Shown: positions 32,501 to 44,500 of the stretch, piece after piece
Position numbering within the stretch: position 1 is the first letter of the stretch
Layout of the letters: each line of letters begins with the position of its first letter
From: Actinokineospora sp. NBRC 105648
Lineage (GTDB): Bacteria; Actinomycetota; Actinomycetes; Mycobacteriales; Pseudonocardiaceae
NCBI RefSeq assembly: GCF_030269645.1
Contig: NZ_BSTR01000001.1
Coordinates: 177,740-241,739 of the forward strand
Direction: 5' to 3'
DNA: 64,000 nt
Notes under the pieces: generated by a model
What the model was told of the DNA's origin: nothing
The model's database searches: none
Seen by the model: the letters and a program-made list of their open reading frames with translations, nothing else
Position numbers and translations under genes: made by a program

Positions 32501-35500
32501 GCCGGTTCCGACGCTGGTCGCTACGGCATCCACCCCGCCCTGCTCGACGCCGCGCTGCACGCGGCGACCCTCGGTGGCCTGTTCGAGACCAAGACCCTCC
32601 TCCCGTTCTCCTGGGAAGGTGTCTCCCTGCACGCCACCGGCGCCAATGCCCTGCGCGTGCGGATCACCCCCATCGGGCCGGACACCATCGCCGTCACGGC
32701 CACCGACGCGACCGGCACCCCGGTGATCAGCATCGATTCCCTGGTGCTGCGCCCGCACACCGCCGCCACCGCCGAGTCCGACTCGCTGCTGCGCGTCGAC
32801 TGGGTTCCACTGTCCACAGGCGACCAAAAGCCGTTCGTGGTCGTCGGTGCCGAGCCGATCGGGATCGACCACCAGGGCTGGTACCCGTCCCTCGCCGACC
32901 TCCCGGACACCCGGGCCGACGTGCTCTGGCTGCCGCTCGCCACCACGCCCCGCGAGGCCGCGGTCGAGGCACTGATCACCGCCCAGGACTGGACGGCCGA
33001 CGAGCGCTTCGGCACCGCGCGCCTGGTGGTCCTCACCAGGAACGCCGTCGCGACCGGACCCGGTGAGGGCGTCGACAGCCTCGCGGGTGCCGCCGTGCAC
33101 GGTCTCTTCCGTTCCGCGGCAACGGAGAACCCCGGGCGCTTCGGCATCATCGACATCGACAGCCACCCCGACTCCGCCGCCGCCATCGCGGGTGTCCTCG
33201 GCCTCGACGAGCCCCAGGTCGCCCTGCGCCAAGGCAGGCCCGCAGCGCCCCGCTTGGCGAAGGCCACCGCGCCCGCGCTCGGCGAACCCGCCGACGGCAC
33301 CCGCCTCGACGTGGTCGGCGACCGCACGATCGACGGCCTCGCCTTCGTCCCCGCGCCCCGGCCCGAGCTCGGCCCCACCGACGTGCGGATCGCCGTGCGC
33401 GCCGCCGGGGTCAACTTCCGCGACGTGGCCATCACCCTGGGCCTGGTCCCCGACCAGCAGGGCATGGGAACCGAGGCCGCGGGCGTGGTCACCGAGGTGG
33501 GCGCCGCGGTCACCGACCTCGCGCCCGGCGACCGCGTCTTCGGCGTGTTCACCTCCTGCTTCGGCCCCACCGCGACCACCGAGCGCCGCGCGCTGGCCCG
33601 GATGCGTCCGGAGTGGACATTCGCCGAGGCCGCCTCGGTCCCGACGCCGTTCCTCACCGCGTACTACGGCCTGGTGGACCTCGCGGGCATGACCGCTGGC
33701 GACACCGTCCTGGTACACGCCGCCGCGGGTGGCGTCGGCATGGCCGCGGTGCAGCTGGTGCGGCACTTCGGCGCCGAACCGTTCGGCACCGCGAGCGCGG
33801 GCAAGTGGGTCGCCACCGGTCTCGACGACGACCACCTCGCCTCGTCCCGCGACCTCGACTTCGAGCCGCGCCTGCGCGTCGCCACCGACGGCCGGGGCGT
33901 GGACATCGTGCTCAACTCGCTCAAGGGCGAGTTCGTCGACGCGTCGCTGCGCCTGCTCGCCCCCGGCGGCCGGTTCGTCGAGATGGGCAAGACCGACATC
34001 CGAGACGCCGAACGGACCGAGGCCGACCACCCCGGCACCACCTACCGCGCCTTCGACCTGGTGCAGGCCGGTCCCGACCGGCTCGGCGAGATCTTGGCCG
34101 AGGTCCTCGCCCTGTTCGAGCGGGGCGAGCTCGACCTGTTGCCGATCACCGCGTGGGACCTGCGGCAGGCGCCCGAGGCGTTCCGGCACCTGGGCCAGGC
34201 CCGGCACGTCGGCAAGAACGTGCTCACCCTGCCCGCCCGCCTCGACCCCGACGGCACGGTCCTGATCACCGGCGGAACCGGCGTGCTGGCGGGCATCCTG
34301 GCCCGCCACCTGATCGAGCACCACGGCGTCCGCCACCTCGTACTGGCGGGCCGCAGTGGTCCGGAGTCGCCGCAGGCCGACGAGTTGCTGGCCCTGCCTG
34401 CCGACGTGCGGGTTGTCGCCTGCGACGTCGCCGACCGCGAATCGCTCACCGCGCTGCTGGACGGTCTCGAACACCCGCTGACCGGGGTGGTCCACGCGGC
34501 AGGCGTGCTCGACGACGGTGTGCTCGGCTCGCTCACCCCCGACCGGCTCGACGCGGTGTTCCGCCCCAAGGTCACCGCCGCGCTGCTGCTCGACGAGCTG
34601 ACCGCGCACCTGGACCTGGCGCTGTTCGTGCTCTACTCCTCCGCCTCGGCCACCCTCGGTTCGCCGGGCCAGGCCAACTACGCCGCCGCCAACACCGTCC
34701 TGGACGCCATCGCCCACCGCAGGCGCGCCCGGGGCCTGGCCGGTCAGTCGCTCGCCTGGGGCCTCTGGGCCCAGGCCAGCGCCATGACCGGCCACTTGGG
34801 ACAGTCGGAGCGGGCGAAGGCGGGCACCGCGATCACCGCCGAGCAGGGCATGGCTCTCTTCGACGTCGCGATGGCCCGGCCGGACGCGCACTTGGTGCCG
34901 ATGCACCTCGACCTCGCCGCCGTCGGTGAGGTTCCGGCCCTGCTGCGCGGCCTGGTGCGCCCGCGCCGGACCCGCGCCAAGGTCGACGCCGCCGGGCCGC
35001 TCGACCTCGCCGACCGGTTGGCCCGCCTGCCCGTCCCCGAGCAGCGCCGCACGCTGCAAGACCTGGTCCGCGGGCACGCCGCCGCGGTGCTGGGACACCC
35101 GGACACCTCGGCCGTCGGCGTCGACCGGGCGTTCAAGGAGCTCGGGTTCGACTCGCTGACCGGGGTCGAGCTGCGCAACCGGCTGACCGGCGCGACCGGG
35201 CTGCGGTTGCCCGCCACGCTGGTCTTCGACCACCCCACGCCCGCCGACCTGGTCGAGCGGCTGCTGGGTGAGCTGGTCGGCGCGGTCGAACCGGACGCGG
35301 GCGCGCTCGCCGACCTCGACCGGCTCGCCGCGACGGTCGCGGCGCTGCCCGTCGGCGCGTTGGAGGGCAGCGCGCTCACCGGGCGGCTCAAGGCCCTGCT
35401 GGCCCGGCTCACCGGCCAGGACGCGGTGGCCGACCGGCTGGAGTCCGCGTCCGCGGACGACGTCTTCGACTTCATCGACAAGGAGCTGGGCGTGTCCTGA
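20507..35500 (+). CDS. Type I modular polyketide synthase (modules F-H)
   Basis: PKS subunit of 4997 aa that takes the chain from the module E carrier protein and adds methylmalonyl, malonyl and methylmalonyl units. GTG 20507 is chosen because it has a good GGAGAAGG site and yields the coiled-coil docking start [20 protein letters not shown], matching the starts of the other subunits. Order: docking / KS-AT-KR-ACP / KS-AT-KR-ACP / KS-AT-DH-ER-KR-ACP / docking (about 35300-35497, ending [14 protein letters not shown]). KS cysteines are at 21095, 25478 and 29786. The two methylmalonyl ATs (F, H) each carry an AT-rich in-frame insertion of 24 and 39 codons that interrupts the otherwise high-G+C gene. 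The next gene follows after 52 nt. Confidence 0.97.
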   Translation: MADDQKYLEYLKRLTADLRQARRRLRAAEDRPHEPVAIVAMACRYPGGITGPDDLWDLVAQGRDGVSPFPTDRGWDVPAGVGYARTGGFVHTAAEFDAALFGISPREAVAMDPQQRVLLETAWEAVERAGFDPLSLRGSRTGVFIGSSSSAYGAGLRELPPGAEGHLLTGNAPSVVSGRVAYTLGLEGPAITVDTACSSSLVALHLAVQALRAGECDLALTGGVTVMTTPGIFAEFSRQNGLAADGRCKPFAAAADGTGWAEGAGVLVVERLADAQARGHRILAVVRGTAVNQDGASNGLTAPNGPSQERVIRAALANARLTPADIDAVEAHGTGTTLGDPIEAQALLATYGQDRARPLRLGSIKSNLGHSQAAAGAAGIIKMVQALRHGLLPPTLHVDAPTPHVDWTAGSIELLTAAAPWPRDPERPRRAGVSSFSVSGTNAHVVLEEAEPVPAAELLEPPAVVAWPVSARTAEALRAQAARLSEVETRPAGGSVAGVAAPPRVVDVAWSLATGRADLEHRAVVVGSSVEELRAGLDAVARGESAPGVVAGVARGEVAPVFVFPGQGSQWAGMAVDLLDTSPVFAARMAECAHALSEHVDWSLLDVLRSGEFARVDVVQPVLWAVMVSLAELWNSVGVRPAAVMGHSQGEIAAAVVAGALSLADGALVVALRSRAIAEILPSDNSIVEQSDDSTVEHEDRRIVPGGMVSLAVAHADAVELISAWPGALSVAAVNGPLSTVVSGDVTALDELLAACEARELRARRVPVDYASHSAHVERLRERLRATLTVEPRAAEIPFYSAVTGAVIDTAALDAEYWYTNLRETVRFDRATQAALAAGHTVFLEVSAHPVLTIGLQETLDQAGTGTALATLKRDEGGPARWLSAVAEAHAAGVRVDWSALAPGGTQVDLPTYAFQRDHYWLAAPTESTVDPWCYRAGWQRVPAGAPATGKWLVVRTESVEWPAYLGELDTVDVVLADDDLDRWAMAERLREAESDDGEIAGVLSLLAPDTRPHFDDDAVTLGVGATLTLVQALGDAGVTAPLWCVTAGAATDPVQAQVWGLGRVAALEVPARWGGLIDVSAADPALFAAALTGTEDQVEVRADGLYARRIEHFATPRATGQITLSGPVLITGGTGALGAEVARWLAGRGVDLVLTSRSGPDAPGAAELAAELAESVSVEVVPCDVADRAAVEALLATYPVTGVVHAAGVDHSVPLDETDVAEFADGLRAKVLGATNLDELLGDRAELFVLFSSIAGVWGSGNQSAYAAANAHLDALAESRRARGLAATSVAWGAWAEAGMAARGGATEYLRRRGLNPMPPNDCVTYLAAAVDAGVTGLVVADVDWSLFAPTFTTSRPSPLLAALPEVAASEVDSVDAVAEAAELPALARALVGRTTAERLRLVLEIVCRETAAVLGYPGTIESERPFKDLGIDSLTAVEVRNRVAAGTGLRLAATLVFDYPTPAVLATHLLDLLGDLHPVADRPLPDAARHTDEPIAIVGMSCRYPGGVSSPEQLWQLVLDETDGVSVFPSDRGWDLARAEGAYAPEGGFVYDASTFDADLFGISPREAASMDPQQRVLLEAAWEVLERAGIDPYSLRGTPTGVFVGASASGYGVGLNSASGSEGHYLTGTSSSVMSGRVAYSFGLEGPAVTIDTACSSSLVALHLAARSLREGECDLAMAAGVAVMTSSDIFSEFSRQNGLAADGRCKSFAAAADGTGWGEGVGVLLVQRLSDAVAQGREVLAIVRGSAVNSDGASNGLTAPNGPSQQRVIRAALAGAGLTTSDVDVVEGHGTGTRLGDPIEAQALLATYGQDRVEPLWLGSLKSNIGHTQAASGVAGIIKMVHALRAGILPRTLHVDEPTPHVDWSAGRVALLARATAWPSVDRPRRAGVSSFGVSGTNAHVIIEQAPEWAVIEPASVPAAPWVFTGKTAAALEAQLAHDLSGYSEVDVAHTLAVGRAKLAHRAVRLSDGEIVRGVAEPRQLAYLFTGQGSQRVGMGAELAAAYPVFAAARDEVLSRVDIGDDLDQTGNAQPALFALQVALFRLLESWGLAPDVLVGHSIGELAAAHVAGILSLDDACVLVSARARLMQALPAGGAMVAVASDPGGDRAILVGGDEIQLPEGVDLAAVNGPGAIVLSGDEEPLVLLSDQLRAQGIKVKRLTVSHAFHSHRMEPVLAEFAQVAEGLDYREPVIRLVPTAPGDPATADYWVRQVREPVQFADAVADLRADFLELGPDGVLSALVRNPETPATPLLRGGRAEPETAVRAVAEVFVRGVPVDWAAVIGGGSRVDLPTYPFQRRRFWLDTFPAPAVVGEDEGAFWAAVDHGDAAALAATLSLDTEAVAPVLPAMSAWRRGRSERSTVDSWLYRPVWTPLPESVPDELGTWLAVACPVDVVEALRDNGARVVELELTGVEVDRWSLAHDISVAVTGDLRGVISGSAALRGPHPEYPDLAAGVAATVLLVQALGDAGITAPLWCVTRGAQSVSRSDTPVDPDQSSVWGLGRVAALEFPQRWGGLVDLPPTLDRRSGARLASVLCGSEDQVAIRSAGAYGRRIARAPRSGVAAGWRPEGAALITGGTGALGARVARLLAERGAPQLVLASRSGLEAVGVQELVDELTALGSQVHVVACDVADRAALSAVLDEYPVRSVFHTAGVVDAVPLGETGLGEFGEVLRAKATGAANLHALCGDLDAFVLFSSIAGVWGSGNQSAYATANAYLDGLAEHRRAHGLAATSVAWGPWAESGMLVAEDAEEYLRSRGVAAMAPDLAIAALAQALDHRDVTVAVADVDWSRFGATFSASRPSPLLSDVYTEATPVEAPTAVDPGDLLELVRHGAAAVLGHADAAAVEPGRPFNDLGFDSLTAVELRDRLTSATGLALPATVVFDYPTAAELAAHLGERLGRDVEQVTAPVAAADPNEPIAIIGMACRYPGGVRSPEDLWELVSDGRDGLGAFPTDRGWWLDGLYDPDPDNPASSHAHEGGFVYDAGDFDADLFGISPREAVAMDPQQRLLLETSWEAFERAGLNPLALKGSSTGVFAGTNSHDYLSLLADAPEGSEGYLATGSSASVVSGRVAYTFGLEGPAVTIDTACSSSLVALHLAVRSLRSGECSLAVAGGVVVMSTPGVFTEFSRQNGVARDGRCKSYADAADGTGWGEGVGVLVVERLSDARRKGHRVLAVVRGTAVNSDGASNGLTAPNGPSQQRVIRTALADAGLAVSDVDVVEGHGTGTRLGDPIEAQALLATYGQDRTEPLYLGSVKSNIGHTQAASGVAGVIKMVQALRHGVLPATLHVDRPSAQVDWTTGAVRLLTDPLPWPDADRPRRAGVSSFGVSGTNAHVIIESAAPEPTGKPVTPGGVAPWVLSAASEDSLRALASRLSTVDLPAADVAWTLATARAPLAHRAVVFGRSGLAAVADGGESALVGAPRAGAGPVFVFPGQGSQWAGMAVDLLDEPAFRARLEQCERALARYVDWSLLDVLRSGEFERVDVVQPVLWAVMVSLAELWRSVGVVPSAVLGHSQGEIAAAVVAGGLSLDDGARVVALRSLAIAEVLQVDDSLVDQSDDPQGEQFNRRIVEQKDRGIGAREPGPVAGGMVSLAVPHDEAAELITSWPGALSVAAVNGPRSTVVSGDVAALDELEALCGEREIRARRIPVDYASHSAHVARIEARLLADLAPITPMTGSVPFYSALTAGRFDTAGLDARYWYDNLRETVRFDQATAALLAAGRTVFLEVSAHPVLTVGIQESIDAAEVAGATLATLRRDETDRWPTALAEAHVAGVDVDWAAVLGGGRVVDLPTYPFHHRRYWPQPSAGTADVTGAGLADADHPLLGAAIALAGDEGALWTGRLSVATHPWLAEHAVNGAVLLPGTAFVELVLHAGGGRIDELTLRLPLVLPKRGAVQVQVRVGAEADGRTPVTVHSRPEGGEWVTNATGWLTDQDAAAAPVDSWPPNGETLDTEGFYGALDAAGYGYGPLFQGLTAAWRVGGDVYAEVEIPAGSDAGRYGIHPALLDAALHAATLGGLFETKTLLPFSWEGVSLHATGANALRVRITPIGPDTIAVTATDATGTPVISIDSLVLRPHTAATAESDSLLRVDWVPLSTGDQKPFVVVGAEPIGIDHQGWYPSLADLPDTRADVLWLPLATTPREAAVEALITAQDWTADERFGTARLVVLTRNAVATGPGEGVDSLAGAAVHGLFRSAATENPGRFGIIDIDSHPDSAAAIAGVLGLDEPQVALRQGRPAAPRLAKATAPALGEPADGTRLDVVGDRTIDGLAFVPAPRPELGPTDVRIAVRAAGVNFRDVAITLGLVPDQQGMGTEAAGVVTEVGAAVTDLAPGDRVFGVFTSCFGPTATTERRALARMRPEWTFAEAASVPTPFLTAYYGLVDLAGMTAGDTVLVHAAAGGVGMAAVQLVRHFGAEPFGTASAGKWVATGLDDDHLASSRDLDFEPRLRVATDGRGVDIVLNSLKGEFVDASLRLLAPGGRFVEMGKTDIRDAERTEADHPGTTYRAFDLVQAGPDRLGEILAEVLALFERGELDLLPITAWDLRQAPEAFRHLGQARHVGKNVLTLPARLDPDGTVLITGGTGVLAGILARHLIEHHGVRHLVLAGRSGPESPQADELLALPADVRVVACDVADRESLTALLDGLEHPLTGVVHAAGVLDDGVLGSLTPDRLDAVFRPKVTAALLLDELTAHLDLALFVLYSSASATLGSPGQANYAAANTVLDAIAHRRRARGLAGQSLAWGLWAQASAMTGHLGQSERAKAGTAITAEQGMALFDVAMARPDAHLVPMHLDLAAVGEVPALLRGLVRPRRTRAKVDAAGPLDLADRLARLPVPEQRRTLQDLVRGHAAAVLGHPDTSAVGVDRAFKELGFDSLTGVELRNRLTGATGLRLPATLVFDHPTPADLVERLLGELVGAVEPDAGALADLDRLAATVAALPVGALEGSALTGRLKALLARLTGQDAVADRLESASADDVFDFIDKELGVS
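20606..24935 (+). other. Module F: KS-AT(methylmalonyl, with insertion)-KR(A1)-ACP
   Basis: KS about 20606-21850 (Cys 21095-21097). AT about 22187-23275 with GHSQGE and YASHS, so methylmalonyl; an AT-rich insertion occupies 22550-22621. KR about 23890-24440 has WGSGNQSAY and VDHSVPL, so A1. No dimerisation element; the linker reads [12 protein letters not shown] about 24700-24930, motif GIDSL, Ser 24809-24811. Expected outcome: alpha-methyl, beta-hydroxyl. Confidence 0.93.
22550..22621 (+). repeat. AT-rich hairpin insertion, copy 1 (AT of module F)
   Basis: 24 in-frame codons (about 43% G+C) lie between RSRAIAEIL and GGMVSL of the AT, where the uninterrupted AT of module J has only AGK. The main stem pairs 22573-22587 with 22603-22617 (13 of 15 match; both mismatches are T against G, i.e. 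wobble pairs in RNA). A small stem ACAATT/AATTGT lies at 22557-22569. The encoded residues are polar: [19 protein letters not shown]. Homologous to the copies at 31169, 51737 and 57151. Confidence 0.9.
24986..29215 (+). other. Module G: KS-AT(malonyl)-KR(A1)-ACP
   Basis: KS about 24986-26230 (Cys 25478-25480). AT about 26461-27425 with GHSIG and HAFH; it carries about 13 extra residues at 26817-26870 ([15 protein letters not shown]) missing from the other malonyl ATs here. Dimerisation element [13 protein letters not shown] at about 27470-27590. KR about 28230-28800 has WGSGNQSAY and VDAVPL, so A1. ACP about 28990-29210, Ser 29096-29098. Confidence 0.92.
29267..35275 (+). other. Module H: KS-AT(methylmalonyl, with insertion)-DH-ER-KR(B1)-ACP, fully reducing
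   Basis: KS about 29267-30540 (Cys 29786-29788). AT about 30808-31940 with GHSQGE and YASHS, carrying the longest insertion (31169-31285). DH about 31975-32760, with His 32087-32089 in [10 protein letters not shown] and Asp 32546-32548. ER about 33300-34240, with [11 protein letters not shown] and LGLVPD; Val sits where Tyr marks 2S-methyl products, so a 2R methyl is predicted with caution. KR about 34255-34870 has LDD, so B1. ACP about 35040-35270, Ser 35153-35155. Confidence 0.94.
31169..31285 (+). repeat. AT-rich hairpin insertion, copy 2, expanded (AT of module H)
   Basis: 39 in-frame codons between AIAEVL and GGMVSL. First stem: GGTCGAC (31171-31177) with GTCGACC (31187-31193), perfect 7 bp. 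Main stem: 31192-31206 with 31246-31260 (14 of 15). The 24-nt unit 31214-31237 (EQFNRRIV) is followed at once by a diverged copy, 31238-31261 (EQKDRGIG). A G+C-rich tail, about 31262-31285, has no match in the other copies. Confidence 0.9.
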
Positions 35501-35540
35501 CCCGCGCGGCACGACCCGGCCCCCGATGAACGGATGTGGT

Positions 35541-35545
35541 GGAGG
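35541..35545 (+). promoter_or_regulatory. Ribosome binding site deciding the start of gene 3
   Basis: GGAGG lies 7 nt before GTG 35553. An in-frame ATG at 35526 would add nine residues (MNGCGGGPL) and place the site inside the coding region, so GTG 35553 is preferred. Confidence 0.65.
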
Positions 35546-35552
35546 ACCCCTC

Positions 35553-38500
35553 GTGGCGAACGAAGAGAAGCTCCTGCAGTACCTCAAGCGGGTCACCGCC
35601 GACCTGGCCGAGACCCGCCAGCGGCTGCACGCGCTGGAGGAGCCGATCGCGGTCGTCGGCATGGGCTGCCGGTTCCCCGGCGGCGTGCGCACCCCCGAGG
35701 ACCTGTGGGACCTCGTGCGCGACGGCCGGGACGCGATCACCGGGTTCCCGGCGGGCCGCGGTTGGGACGCCGACCCGCTGACCGTGCGCGGTGGCTTCCT
35801 CGACGACGCCGACCGGTTCGACGCCGCCCTGTTCGGCATCAGCCCGCGCGAGGCGCTGACCATGGACCCGCAGCAGCGCGTGCTGCTGGAGGTCGCCTGG
35901 GAGGCATTCGAGCGCGCGGGGATCGACCCGATGTCGTTGCGCGGCAGCCGAACCGGCGTGTTCGCGGGCGCGGGAGCGTCCAACTACGGCGTGGGCATGG
36001 CGTTACCGGAGGGCGTCGAGGGTCACCTGCTCACCGGCAGCGCGGCGAGCGTGGTGTCCGGGCGGGTCGCGTACGTGTTCGGGCTCGAGGGCCCGGCGGT
36101 CACCGTGGACACGGCGTGTTCGAGCAGCCTGGTGGCGCTGCACCTGGCCGTGCGGGCGCTGCGGGCCGACGAGTGCGCGCTGGCGGTCGCCGCGGGTGTG
36201 ACCGTGATGGCGGGAATGGGGCTGTACAGCGAGTTCGGCGCCCAGGGCGGCCTCGCGGGTGACGGGCGGTGCAAGGCGTTCTCCGCCGCCGCGGACGGCA
36301 CCGGCTGGGGTGAGGGCGCCGGTGTGCTGGTGCTGACCCGGCTGTCGGAGGCGATGCGGCGCGGGTACGAGGTGTTGGCGCTGGTCAGCGGCTCCGCGGT
36401 GAACTCCGACGGCGCGTCGAACGGGCTGACCGCGCCGAACGGGCCGTCGCAGCGGCGGGTCATCCAGGCGGCACTTGAGTCCGCGGGCCTGACACCGTCC
36501 GATGTGGATGCGGTAGAGGCGCACGGGACCGGCACGGTGCTGGGCGACCCGATCGAGGCGCAGGCCCTGCTCTCGGTATACGGCAAGGACCGCACCGAGC
36601 CGTTGTGGCTGGGTTCGGTGAAGTCGAACCTCGGTCACACCCAGGCCGCCGCGGGCATGGCGGGTGTGATCAAGACCGTGCAGGCGCTGCGGCACGGTGT
36701 GCTGCCGCCGACCCTGCACGCCGCCGAGCCGTCTCCGCACATCGACTGGTCCTCCGGCGCGTTGCGCCTGCTCACCGAGGAACGCGCCTGGCCGGAGGTC
36801 GACCGCCCCCGGCACGCGGGCGTGTCGTCGTTCGGCATGAGCGGCACCAACGCGCACGTGATCCTCGCCTCGGCGCCGGTGGCCGAGGGGCGCGAGCCCG
36901 GCAACGCGCCCGGGCTGGTGCCCTGCCTGGTGTCCGCGCGCTCGGCCGAGGTGCTGCGTGAGCAGGCCCACCAGCTTGTGTCCGGTGTGGACTCCCCACT
37001 GCTCGACGTCGGCCACACCCTCGCGTCCGCGCGGGCGTCGCTCGACCACCGCGCCGTGGTGCTGGCCGCCGATCGTGACGGTCTGCTGACCGGTCTGCGC
37101 GCCCTCGCGGCCGGTCACACCGCGGAGAACGTCGTGCGCGGATCGGTCGACGACGGCCGGGTCGCGTTCTTGTTCACCGGCCAGGGTGCGCAGTACGCGG
37201 GGATGGGTCGCGAGCTGCACGCCACCTACCCGGTGTTCGCCGAGGCTTTCGACGCGGTGTGCGAGCGGTTCGACCTCGACATCCGGGAGGCTGTCTTCGC
37301 CAACCCGGTGGCGCTGGACCAAACCGCGTACACCCAGGCCGGGTTGTTCGCCCTCGAGGTCGCGCTGTACCGGCTGATCGAGTCCTGGGGCGTCCGGCCG
37401 GACTTCCTGGTGGGCCACTCGGTCGGCGAGATCGCCGCGGCGCACGTCGCCGGTGTGCTGTCGCTGGACGACGCGTGCGCGCTGGTCGCGGCCCGGGGTT
37501 CGCTGATGCAGGCGTTGCCCGCGGGCGGCGCGATGCTGGCCGTCGAGGCAGCCGAGTCCGCGGTGACGTTGCCCGCCGGCGTGAGCCTGGCCGCGGTGAA
37601 CGGGCCGAACGCGCTGGTGGTCTCGGGCGACGAGGACGCGGTCGCCGCCCTGGAGGCCCGCTGGCGCGATGAGGGGCGCAAGGTCAAGCGGCTGGCCGTC
37701 TCGCACGCCTTCCACTCCCACCACATGGAGCCGATGCTCGACCGGTTCCGCGCGGTCGTCGCGGGCTTGGACCTGCGGACACCCGCGTTGCCCGTTGTGT
37801 CCACTGTGTCTGTTGGCGCCGATGTGTCCACAGTTGACTACTGGGTTCGGCAGGTTCGCCTGCCGGTGCGGTTCGCCGACGCCGTCGAGTGGTTGCACGC
37901 CCAGGAGGTCACCAAGTTCGTTGAGGTCGGTCCGGACGGTGTGCTCACCGCGATGGCCCGGCACTGCCTGCCCGACGAACCGGTGACCGCCGTGGCGCCA
38001 CTGCGCCGGGACCGCCCGGAACCCGCGACCCTGCTGACCGCGCTCGCCCGGGCGCACGTCGCCGGTGCCGCTGTCGACTGGCGCGCGGTCTTCGCGACCT
38101 GGGGCGGACGCACGGTTCCGTTGCCCACCTACGCGTTCCGCCGTGACCGGTACTGGCTTGAGTCCGCGCCGCGCGACACCGCCGTCGACCCGGCGGAGAC
38201 CGAGTTCTGGTCCGCCGTTGACCGAGCCGACGCGCCCGCGCTGGCCGCGACCCTGGGGGCGGACGAACACGCCGTCGACGCCGTTCTGCCCGCTCTCGCC
38301 CAGTGGCACCGGGATCGGCACGAACGATCCACAGTGGACTCATGGTGCTACCGCACGACATGGGTGCCGGTCACGACGACGACGGCCACCGCCGGTCGCT
38401 GGCTGGTCGTGGTGCCCACCGGCAAGGCCGATGACCAGGTCGTGATCGGCACCGTCCGGGCGCTGCGCGCCCAGGGCGCCGAGGTCGTCGAGCTGCCGCT

Positions 38501-41500
38501 GGCCCGCACCGAGGTCGACCGCTGGTCGGTCGCGGGCAGGCTGCGCGAGGTCGCCGACGGGGTCGCGGGCGGGGTCACCGGGGTGCTCTCGCTGCTGGCC
38601 GACGACGAGTTCCCGCACGCGGAGTACCCGCCGCTGACCACCGGTCTGGTCTCGACGCTGATCCTGGTCCAGGCCCTCGGCGACGCCGGACTGGACGCGC
38701 CACTGTGGATCGTCACCCGGGGCGCGGTGCCGGTGGGTGGCGCTGTCACCGCGCCCGCGCAGGGGCAGCTGTGGGGGCTGGCCCGGGTCGCCGCGCTGGA
38801 GTTCCCGAAGCGCTGGGGCGGGGTCGTCGACCTCCCCGCGGTGCTGGACGAGCGTTCGGCGGCCGCGCTGCTGGCCGTGCCCGGGACCGGTGAGGACCAG
38901 GTCGCGGTCCGCGCCGCCGGCGTGTTCGCCCGGCGGTTGGTGCGGGCCGAGGTGCCCGCCCCCGTCGAGTCCTGGCGGCCCGGCGGGACCGTGCTGGTCA
39001 CCGGTGGGACCGGGGCACTGGGCGGCCAGGTCGCGCGCTGGCTCGCCGACAAGGCCGACCGGATCCTGCTGGCCGGTCGCCGGGGAGCCGACGCCGTCGG
39101 GGAGCTGGTCGACGAGCTGGGCGTGACCGCGGTGGCCCTGGACGTCACCGACCGCGACGCGGTGGCCGCGCTGCTGGCCGAGTACCCGGTCGACACCGTC
39201 GTGCACGCCGCCGGGACCACCGACCTGGTGCCGCTGGGCGAGACCGGGCTGGCCGAGTTCGCCGACGTGCTGCGCGCCAAGGTCGTCGGCGCCGCGCTGC
39301 TCGACGAGCTGGCGCCGGCGGCCCACCACGTCTACTTCTCCTCCATCGCCGGGGTGTGGGGCAGCGGCGGCCAGGCCGCCTACGCCACGGCCAACGCCTA
39401 CCTCGACTCGCTGGCCGAGCACCGCCGGGGCCGGGGCCTGCCCGCGACGGCCGTCGCCTGGGGGCCGTGGGCGGGCGCGGGGATGGCCGCCGCGGACACC
39501 GACCAGCTCACCCGGCGCGGCCTGAACCCCATGTCGCCCAGGGCGGCGATCACCGCGCTGGGCCGGGCGCTCGACCAGCAGGACACCACGCTGACCGTCG
39601 CCGACGTCGACTGGTCGACCTTCGCCCCCGCGTTCACCAGCGCCCGGCCCAGCCCGCTGCTCACCGAGCTGGCCGAGGCCGTGCCGGTCGAGCCCGCGGG
39701 CGCCGGGGCCGACATCCGCGCGCAGTGGGCGGAGCGGCTCGCCGACCGGCCCGAGAGCGAACGCGCCGGCGTGTTGCTGGCACTGGTGCGCGGCGAGGTC
39801 GCCCAGGTGCTCGGCTACCGCGACGTCGAGGCGATCGGTGCGCAGCTGCCGTTCAAGGACCTCGGCATCGACTCGCTGACTGCGGTCGAGGTGCGCGACC
39901 GGCTCGCCGCGGCCACCGGTCTGCGGCTGCCCGCCAGCCTGGTCTTCGACTACCCGAAGCCCGCCACGCTGGCGGAGTTCCTGGTGGCCGAGCTGACCGG
40001 CACCGTGCGCCGCGTCGAGGCCGCGACCCGGACCGCGGCCGACGAGCCGATCGCGATCGTCGGGATGGCCTGCCGCTTCCCCGGCGGGGTGGGTTCGCCG
40101 GAGGACCTGTGGGAAGTGCTGCTCGCCGGGGATGAAGCCATCTCGGCGTTCCCCACCGACCGCGGCTGGGACCTCGAGGAGCTCTTCGCCGAGGACGCCG
40201 ATGGCGGCACGTCCTACGTCCGCGCGGGCGGTTTCCTGCACGACGCAGCCGACTTCGACCCCGGGTTCTTCGGCATCTCGCCGCGCGAGGCCGTGGCGAT
40301 GGACCCCCAGCAGCGACTCCTGCTGGAGACTTCCTGGGAGGCCGTCGAACGAGCGGGTGTCGACCCACATTCATTGCGCGGCAGCAGAACCGGCGTTTTC
40401 ATCGGCTCCAACGGCCAGGACTACAGCTACCTGCTGCTCAGCTCGCAAGAGGACGTCGAGGGCCACCTGCTCGCCGGCGCCACCGCCAGCATCATCTCCG
40501 GCCGGGTCGCCTACACCCTCGGTCTCGAAGGCCCCGCGGTGACCGTCGACACAGCGTGTTCGTCCTCTTTGGTCGCCTTGCACCTGGCCGCGCAGGCTTT
40601 ACGCGGTGGCGAGTGCGACCTGGCCCTTGCCGGCGGCGTGTCGGTGATGTCGACCCCGGGCCCGTTCGTGGAGTTCAGCAGGCTGAGCGGACTGGCCGAG
40701 GACGGCCGCTGCAAGGCGTTCGCCGACGCCGCCGACGGCACCGGTTGGGGTGAGGGCGCCGCCGTCCTGCTGGTCCAGCGGCTCTCCGACGCCCGCCGCG
40801 CGGGGCGCAAGGTGCTCGCCGTGCTGCGCGGCAGCGCGATCAACTCCGACGGCGCGTCGAACGGGCTGACCGCGCCGAACGGTCCGTCGCAGCAGCGGGT
40901 CATCCGCCAGGCGGTCACCGCCGCCGGACTTGAATTGTCCGATGTGGACGCTGTGGAGGCGCACGGCACCGGCACCACGCTCGGCGACCCGATCGAGGCC
41001 CAAGCGCTGCTGGCGACCTACGGCCAGGGCCGGGACCGGCCGCTGCACCTGGGCGCGGTGAAGTCCAACCTCGGGCACACCCAGGCCGCCTCGGGGGTCG
41101 CGGGTGTGATCAAGATGGTGCTGGCCCTCGACCACGGCGTGCTGCCCAAGACCCTGCACGTCGACGCCCCGACGTCCCAGGTGGACTGGGGAGTCGGCCG
41201 GGTCGCGCTGCTGACCGAGACGACCCCGTGGCCGGAGACCGGACGGCCGCGCCGCGCGGGGGTGTCCTCCTTCGGTGCCAGCGGCACCAACGCCCACCTC
41301 GTGCTGGAGCAGGCGGGCGAGGAACTCCCGTCCACGCCCGGCCAGCGCGCGGGGTTCATCCCGATCACCCTGTCCGCTCGCACCGAGCAGGCGCTGCGCG
41401 GGCAGGCCGGGGCGTTGCGCGCGCACCTGACCACGACCCAGGTCAGCCTCGCCGATCTCGCGTTCTCGCTGGTCACGGCACGTTCGACGTTCGAGCACCG

Positions 41501-44500
41501 GGCCGTGGTCGTCGCCGAGGACCGCGACGGCCTGGCTGAGGCGCTCGCCGCTCTGGCCGAGGGGACACCACACCCCGCGGTGGTCGTCGGCAAGGCGGCG
41601 CAGACCAAGGTCGCGTTCGTCTTCCCCGGCCAGGGTTCGCAGTGGGCGGGCATGGCCCTGGCGCTGCTGGACTCCTCGCCGCTGTTCCGGGCCCGGTTCG
41701 AGCAGTGCGCGCACGCCTTGGCCCCGCACATCGACTTCGTGCCGGTCGAGGCGCTCAAGAGCGGTGCGCTGGAGCGGGTCGAGGTCGTGCAGCCGTTGCT
41801 GTGGGCGGTGATGGTGTCGCTCGCCGAGCTGTGGCGCGCGCACGGCGTCGTTCCCTCGGCGGTCGTCGGGCACAGTCAGGGTGAGATCGCCGCGGCCTGC
41901 GTGTCGGGTGCGCTGAGCCTGGCCGACGCCGCCGCGGTGGTGGCGTTGCGCAGCCGGGCGCTGGTCGAGCTGGCGGGCAAGGGCGGCATGGTGTCCGTGC
42001 CGCTCGCCGAGGAGCAGGTGCGCACCCGGATCGCGCCGTGGGGTGAGCGGATCTCGGTGGCCGCGGTGAACGGCCCGCGCTCGGTCGTGGTGTCCGGTGA
42101 GCCGGGCGCGCTCGACGAGCTGATGGTGGAGCTGACCGCGGACAACATCCGGGCCCGCCGCGTGCCGGTGGACTACGCGTCGCACTCGGCGCAGGTCAGC
42201 GCGCTGCGCGAGCGGATCGCCGAGGTGTTGGGCGGGATCAGCCCGAAGCGCGCGACGGTGCCGTTCTACTCGGCGGTGACCGGTGACCTGCTCGACACGA
42301 GCGGCCTCGACGCGGAGTACTGGTACACGAACCTGCGCGAGACCGTCCGGTTCGAGGACGCCACCCGGGCGCTGCTGCGCGACGGGCACACCCTGCTCGT
42401 CGAGGCGAGCCCGCACCCGGTGCTGGTCATGGCCCTGCAGGAGACCGACGAGGCGGTCGCGGCCGTCGGCTCGCTGCGCCGCGACGACGGTGGCAACGCC
42501 CGCTGGCTGGCCTCCCTGGCCGAGGCGCACGTGCGCGGCGCGGCCGTCGACTGGCGGCACGCGGTGGAGGGCGGTCGGCTGGTCGACCTGCCCACCTACG
42601 CGTTCCAGCGGCAGCGGTACTGGCCGAAGCCGCCGGTGGTCGAGACCGCCGAGCCCGCTGCCGCCGGTTCGCCGCAGGAAGCGCGGTTCTGGGCGGCGGT
42701 CGAGCGCGCGGACAGCGCCGCGCTGGCCGAGACGCTGCAGCTGGACTCGGCGACGGTGGCGCCGCTGCTGCCTGCCTTGGCCACGTGGCGTCGGCAGGCG
42801 AGTGAAGAGTCGTTTGTGGACAGTTGGCGGTACCGGGTCCGGTGGTCGGCCGTGGACGAGGTCCGCACGCCGGTGCTCGCCGGGCGCTGGGCGGTCGCGG
42901 TGTCGGCCGCGCAGGCCGGGTCGCCGGTGGTGGCGGACTGCCTGCGGGCGCTGACCGAGCACCTGGCCGAGGTCGAGGTGTTCACCGTCGACCCACTGGC
43001 CGAGGGCCCTGACCTGGTCGAACAGCTGCGCGGGTTGGTGCCGCCGGTGGGGATCCTGTCGCTGCTGGCCTTCGACGAGACGCCGCACCCCGAGCACGCC
43101 GCCTTGCCGGTGGGGCTCACCGGGACGCTGTCCCTGCTGCACGCCGCCGTCGAGACCGACCTCGCGCCGCTCTGGTGCGTCACCCGGGGCGCGGTCGGCG
43201 TCGCGGGCGAGGTGCCCGCCAGGCCGTCGCAGGCACAGGTGTGGGGGATGGGCCGGGTCGCGGGGTTGGAGCACCCGCGGCAGTGGGGCGGTTTGATCGA
43301 CCTGCCCGACGGCGCGTTGGACGCGCGGGTGCTGAACCGGCTGGCCGGGGCTTTGGCGCGAACCGACGACGAGGACCAGTTGGCCGTGCGCGCGTCGGGG
43401 ACCTTCGCGCGGCGCCTGGTGCGCGCCGGAACCGCGGACGCGCGACCGGTCCGGTCCTGGCGTCCAAGTGGGACGGTGCTCGTCACCGGCGGAACCGGGG
43501 CGATCGGCGGACACGTGTCGCGCTGGCTGGCGGCCAACGGTGCCGAGCACCTGGTGCTCACCAGCAGGCGCGGCCCGGACGCGCCCGGCGCCCGCGAGCT
43601 GGCCGAGGAGCTGACCGCGCTGGGTTCGCGGGTCAGCGTCGTCTCCTGCGACCTGGCCGAGCGGGCCGACGTCGAACGGCTGGTGTCCACTCTGGAGGGT
43701 GACCGGATCACGGTCATGCACACCGCGGGAATGGGCACGCTGGCGCCGCTGGAGTACACCACCGTCGCAGACCTGGCCCACCTGATCACCGCGAAGGTGG
43801 CGGGCGCGCGCCACCTCGACGAACTGCTGCCCCCGGAGCGGCTCGACGCGGTGGTCTACTTCTCCTCCATCGCGGGCGTGTGGGGGGTGGGCAGGCACGG
43901 CGGGTACGCCGCGGGCAACGCCTACCTCGACGCGCTCGCCCAGCACCGGCGCAGCGAGGGCGTGCCGGTGCTGTCGGTGGCGTGGGGGCCGTGGGACGGC
44001 GGTGGCATGGTCGCGCTGGCCGCCGTCGAACCCATGCTGCGCCGCGGTGTCCCGCTGATCACCCCGGGCCCGGCGATGGTGGCCCTGCGCCAGGCGCTCG
44101 ACCACGACGACGCGTTCATCGCCGCCGCCGAGGTCGACTGGGCCAGGTTCGTCCCCGCGTTCACCTCGCTGCGGCCCAGCCCGCTGCTGGCCGAGCTGCC
44201 GGAGGCCGCGCGGGCGGTGGTCGTCGAGCCGGAACCGGCGGTGGACGACGGGTTCCGCGCCACCCTGGCCGGTCTGTCCGAAGTAGAGCGTGAACGGGCG
44301 CTGCTGGACCTGGTGCGCGCGCACGCGGCGGTGGTGCTGGGGCACTCCGGGCCGGAGGCGATCGAGGCCGACCGGGCGTTCCGGGACTTCGGCTTCGACT
44401 CGCTCACCGCGGTCGAGCTGCGCAACCGGCTCGGCGCGGCCACCGGGCTGGCGCTGCCCGCCACGCTGGTGTTCGACCAGCCCACCCCCGAGGTGCTCGC

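Noticed and set aside
35268-35552. Upstream extension of gene 3 into gene 2
   Set aside because: The frame is open only because of high G+C. It would overlap the docking domain of gene 2 in another frame.
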